64,000 bases of DNA, taken from the NCBI GenBank assembly GCA_016713965.1, contig JADJOC010000010.1, positions 248,001 through 312,000 on the forward strand. The letters are read 5' to 3'. Positions 17,628-23,805 of the stretch are shown here, piece after piece. The stretch's first letter is position 1. Each line of letters starts with the position of its first letter. The translations under genes were made by a program, and so were the position numbers. The DNA is from Chitinophagaceae bacterium (GTDB lineage: Bacteria > Bacteroidota > Bacteroidia > Chitinophagales > Chitinophagaceae). The notes under the pieces were generated by a model that saw only the letters and a list, made by a program, of their open reading frames with translations, was not told the DNA's origin and searched no databases.

Positions 17628-18911
17628 TATTTTGCTTTACGGTTTACAGCCTTAAATGACTCTTCGTATTTAATAAACTTGCTTTCGATTTTTGTACCTG
17701 TTTTAAAAGCATGCTTTTCAGCCCAGGCTTTCATCTGATCAAGTTTAGTATTACCAATTTTATCAATTGGCAAATTCTTTCCTTCTTTTTCAAACCACAT
17801 TGCAAAAATTTCTGTGAAGCCAACGGGGTGGAGTACTGTAATTTCATACCCTTGCCTTGCTTCCGGCCGATTATCAATTTCGGCTGTGGCCGCTTCTTGT
17901 TCAAACATAACCATGGTTGCATCACCCTGCTTTTTTAACATCGATTTTAGTTTCTTCCGCAGCTTTCGACTCGGCGGCTTGGGTATCGATTTTTTTCTGG
18001 TCTTCAATTTCACGTTGCCTTTTTTCATCATCCATCTTTTTTTGTTTGGCCTCATTTTCTTGTAGGAGTTTTTGAGCATCAGCGTCCTTTTTAGCTTTTT
18101 TCTTCAAGGTTTCCTGTTCATCAGCAAGCCTTTTTTCTCAACCAACTCGGCTTTTTTAGAGGGTAACAAATCAATTAGTTCATCCCTGTATAGTGAAAGT
18201 TCTACACATAATTGCTTGCATATTCGGTATGCTTCAATTTTATTATTTCTTCTGTGAAAGATTTTATATCATCAGCAGTATGATGAGATGCATAAAGCCC
18301 CAGATTAAAACTGGATAATGCCTCAATTTTTAAAGCCGTATTATAGCCTCGTAAAGTTGTACTCACTTCTTCCATCGTTTCAAGCGTTATATCATTGAAG
18401 GCAGCTTGCAGCTTTATTTTTCTTTCCCTTAAATAATCATTGTATTTAGTAAAAAGCCTTTTTTCACATTCCGCCCGTAGATCTATGGCTTCTTTATCCT
18501 TAGCTGCTTTTTGTTCCGCTTCCCTGCGTTTGCGTTCTTTTTCGGCAGCTACTTGTTGTGCGTAAGTGTTGCGATGTAATTGAATTTTTGCCGGAATGGT
18601 ACCGGGCTTTTTAGGATCAAGTTCGTTTTCAACTTCCGTATACATTTTTTAAGCTGATCCATAATTTGAGTTACTGCAGCCCTGTTTTCTTTCATGGTTT
18701 TAGTTGCATCGGTAACATTGGTTAAGTATTTCATACATCTTTCATCCAGCTCATTACTCATTCCTTCTTCTTCAATAGCTGATAATATATTAGTACCAAC
18801 TTGGATGGCTTTATCTTTCCTGATTTGACTGGCCTGTAATATTTCAGGACCAGTTTTTAAAACTTCAATAGAATTTTCAATGATAGCTATTTGGTTATTT
18901 TCTGTTTGCAT
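17627..18911 (-). CDS. Coiled-coil phage protein between RecT and RecE-like genes (frameshifted)
   Basis: The N-terminal part (NNQIAIIENSIEVLKTGPEI and SNELDERCMKYLTNVTDATK) leads through VTQIMDQLKKMYTEVENELDPKK to a long Glu/Lys/Gln/Ala coiled coil. A globular C-terminus follows (YEITVLHPVGFTEIFAMW, then KLDQMKAWAEKHAFKTG). Frame joins are at about 18,640, 18,240, 18,125 and 17,935, each a one-base change in an A or T run, giving about 428 aa. I recall it next to RecE/RecT in Bacteroidota phages. A scaffold or accessory role in recombination is inferred from position. Confidence 0.6.
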
Positions 18912-18940
18912 TTTGTAAAAATTAATGAATGAATAATGGG

Positions 18941-19866
18941 TTAAAAATCATCGTCATCGAATGACTTGCCTTTGGCTGGCGCTGTCGGCTTTTCTTCAAC
19001 AAAAGAATTATCATCTACAGGTGAAGTATTTTTTGCAGATTGTGTGGCCGGCTGTTGAATTTGTTTGGCTTCTTCGTCCAATCCATAAATATCTTCATGC
19101 ACTATCTCTGCATCTTCGTCCACTGTATCGGATGCCAGGGCAGTAAATTTTGATTTTTCCAGTATTCTTAATTTGGGATAATTTTTAAATGCATGCTTAA
19201 TTGTTTTGGCTTGTACCATTCCCGGTAAACCATCAGTCCATGCTTTACTATTTGGATCTTTGGAAAATTTGCGCAGCTTCTCAATTTCTGGCATTGTCAG
19301 TACTTTATAATCTGCGCTATCATCATTACGTGTTATTCGTAAATAGCATGCAATGATATTATCGTTTTTAGGGGTATGGTTGCTTCATGGTCTACAAATA
19401 ATTGACCATTACGTGTACCTGTTTTAAAAATATCACCTTCATACACCAGTACCGGGTTGTCGGCATATTTAATCTGGCCTTGCTGCATGCGTAGTAATAA
19501 TTCACCCTGGCCGCTTATTTGTAGCTGTGCTCTTTTTTCCCAGTTATTATCACCTTTTTTTACATTATAAGGAACTAAGTAAACATGCTTCATAGTTGGA
19601 TCGAAGCTTAACCCATTTACTGCTACATCTAAAAAGCATCCATATAAACTTAACTTGCTGCATTCAGCGAGCTTGGCATTTTCCTGTAGCAACTTTGCAA
19701 AGTGAAATTTCTCTGCTTCATAATATTTTTCTCCACTTTTACCATTGAATGTTACATACAGTTTTTTAAACCTGTCTGCTACTTCAGGAAGGTTTACAAT
19801 TTGAGTGGGGGAAGTAGTATCTAATTTTTGGATAATTGATACTTTTTGTTCTACTTTTGTACTCAT
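18941..19866 (-). CDS. recT: RecT-family single-strand annealing protein (frameshifted)
   Basis: The N-terminal frame shows the RecT pattern: ADRFKKLYVTFNG, AKLAECSKLSLYGCFLDVAVNGLSFDPTMKHVYLVPYN and LQISGQGELLLRMQQGQI. The second frame continues PEIEKLRKFSKDPNSKAW and MVQAKTIKHAFKNYPKL and ends in an acidic, likely disordered tail (SFDDDDDF). Adding one base to the T5 run at 19,365-19,369 joins them in 308 aa, with LKNDNIIACYLRITRNDDS between. RecT binds ssDNA made by the partner exonuclease and anneals homologous strands. It is the first gene of the recombination operon, downstream of two terminators. Confidence 0.85.
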
Positions 19867-19884
19867 ATTAAATTTTCGTTTTTA

Positions 19885-19912
19885 AAGCAGGCGTTGGGCG
19901 TCTGCTTTTTTT
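19885..19912. terminator. Hairpin terminator, 9-bp stem
   Basis: AAGCAGGCG, loop TTGGG, CGTCTGCTT and a T run on the plus strand. The stem has one G-U pair. The T run favours the plus strand, but the hairpin can act in both directions. It lies 18 nt upstream of recT, so minus-strand transcripts from the early genes must pass it. Confidence 0.6.
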
Positions 19913-19937
19913 ATTGTTAATGAATAATTGATTGTGG

Positions 19938-19964
19938 AAAAAGCCGGCCGTAAACCGGCTTTTT
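19938..19964. terminator. Bidirectional hairpin terminator, 10-bp stem
   Basis: AAAAAGCCGG, loop CCGTAAA, CCGGCTTTTT. A U tract forms on either strand. With the hairpin at 19,885 it makes a double terminator between the early small genes and recT. Confidence 0.65.
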
Positions 19965-19994
19965 AAATTAAAATCCTTGTTCTGTACTTTCAAT

Positions 19995-20060
19995 TCAGGC
20001 ATTATCATCGTCATCATCATCATCACCTGGGCCAAACTTTAAAATGTTTGCTTGCTTCAT
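19995..20060 (-). CDS. Very small acidic ORF (21 aa), uncertain
   Basis: MKQANILKFGPG followed by seven Asp, Asn and Ala. It is isolated between hairpins with no strong ribosome site. Poly-Asp comes from a GAT/GAC repeat. It may be a leader peptide or chance. Confidence 0.25.
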   Translation of the reverse strand: MKQANILKFGPGDDDDDDDNA

Positions 20061-20114
20061 TTTGATTTTGTTTTTTTATTGTTAGGAAAATTGTTGCCAT
20101 TGATTGTAAAATTT

Positions 20115-20154
20115 GGGAGGGCTTTTTAGTTTACGAAACAGTAATTGCCCTCCC
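20115..20154. repeat. Inverted repeat, 8-bp perfect arms
   Basis: GGGAGGGC (20,115-20,122) and GCCCTCCC (20,147-20,154) flank 24 nt. The arms are much more GC-rich than their surroundings. Within the 410-nt gene-poor stretch 19,867-20,276 it could be an operator or an RNA hairpin. Confidence 0.4.
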
Positions 20155-20276
20155 TGTCCACAGGTCCTTATCTAACCTGATTTTCCATATACCTATATTT
20201 GATTAAAGAACTTTTTAAAATAAACATGCTGAAGTAGAAACAACGCAGGGTTTATCCGTGCCTACCATATGAAAAC

Positions 20277-20651
20277 CTAGTTTGCGAATAAAAAAGATGG
20301 TTGGCTAATTGATAAATCTTTAAGCTCCCACTCTTTTATTAATTTATTTACATCTTGCTCAATTGTCAATCGGTCCTTTACTTTGCTATAATTTCTTTTA
20401 AACCTACTGATAGCATATAGCGTATTCTTTAATTGCCAATCCACCAGGCAATTATCTATTCTCTCTCTTATATTATTAAAATCATTTTTATAAGTTTCTT
20501 CAAGCACATCTGCGCTTATTTCTTTAGTAATATTTTTTCTGGCAATCATCAATTTGAAAAAAAGAAGTCCAAAAAAAATAATAGTGATACAGAAGAAAAT
20601 CCAATACCCATTTATTGGAGTCTGTTGATAGCTTAGTTCATAATGGTGCAT
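20277..20651 (-). CDS. Single-span membrane protein with coiled-coil tail, unknown
   Basis: The 124-aa protein has one membrane helix at about residues 17-37 (YWIFFCITIIFFGLLFFKLM) after a short N-terminal outside segment, and a charged helical cytoplasmic domain. It is an early prophage gene near the switch, where superinfection-exclusion membrane proteins are common, but no family is recognised. Confidence 0.6.
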   Translation of the reverse strand: MHHYELSYQQTPINGYWIFFCITIIFFGLLFFKLMIARKNITKEISADVLEETYKNDFNNIRERIDNCLVDWQLKNTLYAISRFKRNYSKVKDRLTIEQDVNKLIKEWELKDLSISQPSFLFAN

Positions 20652-20672
20652 AAGGGTAATTTTTGAGGTGAT

Positions 20673-20825
20673 TTAATTTAAGTATTTTGCTACCTGGGTA
20701 TAGCGCTTATAAGTTCTTTGTACACTCTCCCAATTAGTAGCTTTGAATGGCATTTTATTGGCGTAGGCAAATTGCCTGAGTATTAGAATCATTGGAATTG
20801 CCGGTACGTAATTTTTTGTTTTCAT
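20673..20825 (-). CDS. Small early phage protein (50 aa), unknown
   Basis: MKTKNYVPAIPMILILRQFA is followed by NKMPFKATNWESVQRTYKRY. It is basic and probably soluble. It starts directly after the lipoprotein stop, which fits an operon. No family recognised. Confidence 0.5.
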   Translation of the reverse strand: MKTKNYVPAIPMILILRQFAYANKMPFKATNWESVQRTYKRYTQVAKYLN

Positions 20826-20826
20826 A

Positions 20827-21051
20827 TTAATATCTATTTATCCAGGTGATTGTTATTTTATCATTGACTTTAAGTGTATCACTGTTTAAAATATATCTAC
20901 CTGGCAAACCTTTTATTCTTACAATGGATTGATCATCGTTTTTTTCAACATTTGTAACAGTATAACTTTTAGTAATGCTGCTTTTTGAAGCTGAACAGCT
21001 CATAGCTGTAACGGTAAGTGTAATAAGTAGGGTAGTAGTTAATTTTTTCAT
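20827..21051 (-). CDS. Small prophage lipoprotein
   Basis: The 74-aa protein has a lipoprotein signal MKKLTTTLLITLTVTAMSC with the lipid-attached Cys at residue 19, followed by a short beta-rich domain (VTNVEKNDDQSIVRIKGLP). Membrane-anchored small proteins near the lysogeny switch can alter the host envelope. Function is unknown. Confidence 0.62.
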   Translation of the reverse strand: MKKLTTTLLITLTVTAMSCSASKSSITKSYTVTNVEKNDDQSIVRIKGLPGRYILNSDTLKVNDKITITWINRY

Positions 21052-21057
21052 TTGGAT

Positions 21058-21273
21058 TTATTTTTGTTTTCTTCTTAAAATGGTTTTATTCCGATTTGTT
21101 ATAACATTCATCATCATTTTATCTGCCAACATCTTTCCTTTTTGTCCCCTTTTGGGGGAAGCCGGCGAGTCGACACTCACCAGCTTTCTCCTTAGCCCTG
21201 TGGCTTTTGTCTTTAGCTCATCAGCAAATGCTATTATTGAGCTCAATTCATTTATGATGGTGGTATTATCCAT
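21058..21273 (-). CDS. Small basic phage protein, unknown
   Basis: The 71-aa protein has an N-terminal amphipathic helix (TTIINELSSIIAFADELK) and a Lys/Arg-rich end. Its start codon touches the stop of the upstream regulator. No family recognised. Confidence 0.55.
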   Translation of the reverse strand: MDNTTIINELSSIIAFADELKTKATGLRRKLVSVDSPASPKRGQKGKMLADKMMMNVITNRNKTILRRKQK

Positions 21274-21503
21274 TATCCTTCATTTACGTTTATTTCGGAA
21301 ATTATCTCAGAAGTCAATATTTCTTCTTCGCTTAAACCAGTCTCTTCTTTTATAACTTCCATGGCAGCAGCCTTAGTAAGATTTTCGCTATTTTTTTTAA
21401 TCAATCGGATTACACTACCTTCTGTCAAATCCATAGCTATTGCTAATTTTAGCCTGGTCTTTTTATTATTTATTGCAGCTAAGGCTGCTTCTGTTAATTT
21501 CAT
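21273..21503 (-). CDS. Small phage transcription regulator (Cro/CII-like position)
   Basis: The 76-aa helical protein (ALAAINNKKTRLKLAIAMDL, then EGSVIRLIKKNSENLTKAA and IKEETGLSEEEILTSEI) resembles small HTH regulators of Bacteroidota prophages. It is the first minus-strand gene facing the plus-strand repressor across the 140-nt operator region, the place of Cro in lambdoid phages. Role as early regulator is inferred from position and fold. Confidence 0.68.
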   Translation of the reverse strand: MKLTEAALAAINNKKTRLKLAIAMDLTEGSVIRLIKKNSENLTKAAAMEVIKEETGLSEEEILTSEIISEINVNEG

Positions 21504-21586
21504 GGGATGTTCTATTAAAATTTTCCTTCGATTTCATTTTTGCTATCTATCTTTGATTAGCAGAAATGCTATGCAAACTTACAAGA

Positions 21587-21618
21587 TATATTTGTAAAAT
21601 ACAAACATTTTACAAATA
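21587..21618. promoter_or_regulatory. Lysogeny-switch operator palindrome with overlapping -7 motif
   Basis: TATTTGTAAAAT (21,589-21,600) and its exact complement ATTTTACAAATA (21,607-21,618) flank a 6-nt spacer, giving a perfect 12-bp-arm palindrome. TATATTTG at 21,587-21,594, a TAnnTTTG -7 motif, overlaps the left arm and points toward the repressor. Binding here would control repressor transcription directly. Confidence 0.65.
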
Positions 21619-21645
21619 TTTTTATTAACAATACAATTTTTTATT

Positions 21646-22062
21646 GTGAATATTGGAGAAAAAATAGAGCAGATAAGACTTGCAAATAAACTTTCGCAAG
21701 AAGAAATGGGAAATATATTAAACGTTTCCCAGCAGGTTTACAGCAATTTAGCCAATGGTGTTACTAAAAATATTAAACCTGAAATAGTCGAAAAAATAAA
21801 AGAACATTTTAAAATTAATATTTTACAAGATAAAATTGTAAATGAAAATGCCCCAGTATTAATTGAGAATGCTGATGGTAAGCTTTTAGAGATGATGGTA
21901 CAAGCTATTTCAACCTTGCGCGTTCACTCGCTTTATATTGCCGAGATTTATGCGAAATCTTCCGGCTCTCTTTCAACGGCTGTTTTGAAGGAGATGGAAC
22001 GGCTATCAAATACTGAGGTTGGCAAAATAGTGGACGAATTAAAACTAAAGAGTTATTCATAA
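21646..22062 (+). CDS. Phage CI-like repressor (XRE family)
   Basis: The 138-aa protein begins at GTG with an XRE HTH: IGEKIEQIRLANKLSQEEMG, NVSQQVYSNLANGVTKNIKP. The C-terminal part (LLEMMVQAISTLRVHSLYIA...LKEMERLSNTEV) is helical and probably dimerises. There is no LexA-type protease domain, so induction is not by RecA-driven self-cleavage of this protein. It is the plus-strand half of the switch, with the palindrome 28 nt upstream of the start. A later start is possible, but GTG gives the complete HTH. Confidence 0.8.
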   Translation: MNIGEKIEQIRLANKLSQEEMGNILNVSQQVYSNLANGVTKNIKPEIVEKIKEHFKINILQDKIVNENAPVLIENADGKLLEMMVQAISTLRVHSLYIAEIYAKSSGSLSTAVLKEMERLSNTEVGKIVDELKLKSYS

Positions 22063-22118
22063 ACATGGATTGTTTGGTATGGATTACAAAAACGAAAATA
22101 AATGAATTTTGCTAAAAC

Positions 22119-22248
22119 CTTTAGTATTTTGCCAAATGTGCATAAAAAATGGCGGGACAATAGCATCGGTTCAAGAGGTAGTGCTTAACCCGCAGTCCCA
22201 AATACTAAAGCCCACGCCATAGCGTGAGCGTCTATATCTGAGGACTGC
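22119..22248. other. Structured intergenic element with competing hairpins (possible ncRNA or MITE)
   Basis: The 324-nt gap after the repressor holds several nested inverted repeats. CTTTAGTATTTTG (22,119-22,131) pairs with CAAATACTAAAG (22,199-22,210). GGGAC (22,154-22,158) pairs with GTCCC (22,195-22,199). GCCCACGC/GCGTGAGC (22,210-22,229) makes an 8-bp hairpin with loop CATA. GCAGTCC (22,192-22,198) can alternatively pair with GGACTGC (22,242-22,248). Mutually exclusive stems suggest RNA structure, but a terminal-repeat mobile fragment is equally possible. No ORF covers it. Confidence 0.4.
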
Positions 22249-22386
22249 TGGAGAAAATGCCACTTTTCTTAAATCCTGATAAAACGCAAATATTTTCGAT
22301 GCAAATGTAAATTCCTATATTTGAAAAATAAAATGTATTTCTACTTAGTAGTTTTACGATTCTATGTATCCGGTTAAAAGTTACTT

Positions 22387-22914
22387 ATGAAACTCATCAT
22401 TACATTAATTATTTTATCTTTTTTTATAGAAACGTTTGGGCAGAACAAGAAGAGCTATTTACAATTAGGTCCTATTGGGTACTTAAAAAATAATAATACC
22501 TTAATTGGTGGATGTATAGGATCTGGCTCAATAAAAGGAACTTCAGGTTTAGGTTTTGGAGTAGAAGTTTTAACTCAAAAAGACAACGGTATATTTATTC
22601 CAATTTATTTTGATGCAAGAGTTTATTTTAAAAAAACAGGATCTCGCCCATTTGCACTATTCCAACCTGGATTTATTATAAGAAATAAAACCATTACCAT
22701 AAGTAATATTCAGTCAAAAAATACAGGCGGAATATACTTAGCAGGTGGAGTAGGATTTATATCCATGGCTTCCAAAGTCGGAATGACCTTTCAATTAAAA
22801 TATTCAATGGTTTCAACAAAAACAACAATAGCAAAAACTAATCCTTACAACAAGGTATCTCAATCAACTAATAACCCAGGTTTTTTATGCTTATTTTTTG
22901 GTATAGCAATTTAA
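22387..22914 (+). CDS. Exported beta-barrel-like protein, prophage right-end cargo
   Basis: The 175-aa protein has a signal peptide MKLIITLIILSFFIETFGQ and then Gly-rich alternating strands (TLIGGCIGSGSIKGTSGLGF, GGIYLAGGVGFISMA) as in small outer-membrane barrels. It lies between the repressor and attR on the plus strand, so it is expected to be expressed in the lysogen. Function is unknown. Confidence 0.6.
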   Translation: MKLIITLIILSFFIETFGQNKKSYLQLGPIGYLKNNNTLIGGCIGSGSIKGTSGLGFGVEVLTQKDNGIFIPIYFDARVYFKKTGSRPFALFQPGFIIRNKTITISNIQSKNTGGIYLAGGVGFISMASKVGMTFQLKYSMVSTKTTIAKTNPYNKVSQSTNNPGFLCLFFGIAI

Positions 22915-22931
22915 AAATTAAAATATTTATT

Positions 22932-23123
22932 ATGAAAAAAATTACTATTGGTTTAATTATTCTTTTTACAATTATTATTATTTCGTGTAAAAAATCTAAG
23001 ACTGGCTGTTATGAATGTAATACAACACAAACAGGTGTTGATACTGTAATATGTGATAAAACAAAAGCAGAAATTGATGCTCTTAATCCTAATACATTAA
23101 ATAGCTGTATAAAAACAGATTAA
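22932..23123 (+). CDS. Small lipoprotein
   Basis: Start chosen at ATG 22,932, because MKKITIGLIILFTIIIISC is a clean lipoprotein signal with Cys19. The longer frame would put 15 extra residues in front. The mature part is 45 aa with CYEC and two further Cys, so disulfides are possible. It follows the barrel-like gene by 17 nt. Confidence 0.6.
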   Translation: MKKITIGLIILFTIIIISCKKSKTGCYECNTTQTGVDTVICDKTKAEIDALNPNTLNSCIKTD

Positions 23124-23148
23124 TTACCAATATTATAAACTACTATTT

Positions 23149-23325
23149 ATGAAAAAATATAAAATTTATGCTATAGTTGATTTAGCGGCTCCAGGTGGAT
23201 CAAGAATAAATGGTTTCATAGATACACATAAAGAATTTGCAACTGAAGAGGAAGCAGAAGAATGGCTTACTTACAATCAAGAATATCCACAATGTACTAT
23301 AGTAAAGGTTTTTACGGAAATTTAG
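23149..23325 (+). CDS. Small soluble protein (58 aa), unknown
   Basis: MKKYKIYAIVDLAAPGGSR, then FIDTHKEFATEEEAEEWLTY and YPQCTIVKVFTEI. The beta-helix-beta pattern with a TEEEAEEWL helix is typical of small ferredoxin-like folds. It is the last gene before the attachment site. No family recognised. Confidence 0.5.
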   Translation: MKKYKIYAIVDLAAPGGSRINGFIDTHKEFATEEEAEEWLTYNQEYPQCTIVKVFTEI

Positions 23326-23451
23326 CTTGTAAAATTGCAGTTAATAGAAAAGTTAATATAGTTAATAGTAAATCCAAAATCAGAGGGTTACATAAAACAT
23401 GAAAGTCGCTACAGCATTGGGTTTTAAAATTTGTGGGAACTGTTATTGTTC

Positions 23452-23496
23452 CTTACAAGCAGAGGGTCACAGGTTCGACTCCTGTAACTCCCACCC
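23452..23496 (+). other. attR: 3' fragment of tRNA-Val at the prophage end
   Basis: CTTACAAGCAG is followed by a perfect T arm (ACAGG TTCGACT CCTGT) and the 3' acceptor strand AACTCCC A. This is the anticodon loop (TAC, Val) through the discriminator base of a tRNA. The sequence 5' of it has no D arm or matching GGGAGTT acceptor strand, so only the 3' half is present. A half tRNA next to phage genes and followed by a terminator is the usual attR of an integrase using the tRNA 3' end. Confidence 0.72.
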
Positions 23497-23505
23497 GGTA
23501 CAGGT

Positions 23506-23540
23506 AAGGGTTTCAAGCAATTGAAGCCCTTCTTTATTTT
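23506..23540 (+). terminator. Terminator downstream of the tRNA-Val fragment
   Basis: AAGGGTTTCAA, a GCAA tetraloop, TTGAAGCCCTT (11 bp, one G-U) and CTTTATTTT. It would originally have ended the tRNA transcript, marking the chromosomal side of the junction. Confidence 0.7.
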
Positions 23541-23545
23541 AGGCT

Positions 23546-23745
23546 TCACGGCACAACCACAACCAGTTTAATATCAGTGTCTCTTAAACTTCTTTTACGG
23601 TATTTTTCCTTTATTTTTTGAACACCTTCGAGGGTTTTTTCTATTAGCGCCTTTAGCCGCCCGGCCTAAATTGCTTTTATGGTTAAGGTAACAAAATATG
23701 GCTCTTTACCTTTACAACATAAGGGGTATGATTTAATTTTTTTTT
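23546..23745 (-). pseudogene. Possible coding remnant next to attR
   Basis: Reading leftward, the end of this stretch gives a protein-like segment TLEGVQKIKEKYRKRSLRDT ending in DIKLVVVVP and a stop at 23,546. Upstream, another frame gives KGKEPYFVTLTIKAI. There is no intact start and the frames are broken. The rest of 23,326-23,805 apart from the att site and terminator shows no gene. Confidence 0.25.
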
Positions 23746-23805
23746 TCTGTGTTTTTTTATGCTTTTTACTAATAATGTTAGCATTTTATTGATAGCTTTT
23801 AATAG

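Noticed and set aside
22119..22248. Retron non-coding RNA
   Set aside because: Nested inverted repeats fit loosely, but no reverse transcriptase gene is near, so the idea was not kept.
23452..23496. Complete tRNA-Val gene
   Set aside because: Only the 3' half is present; no D arm or 5' acceptor strand can be found upstream.
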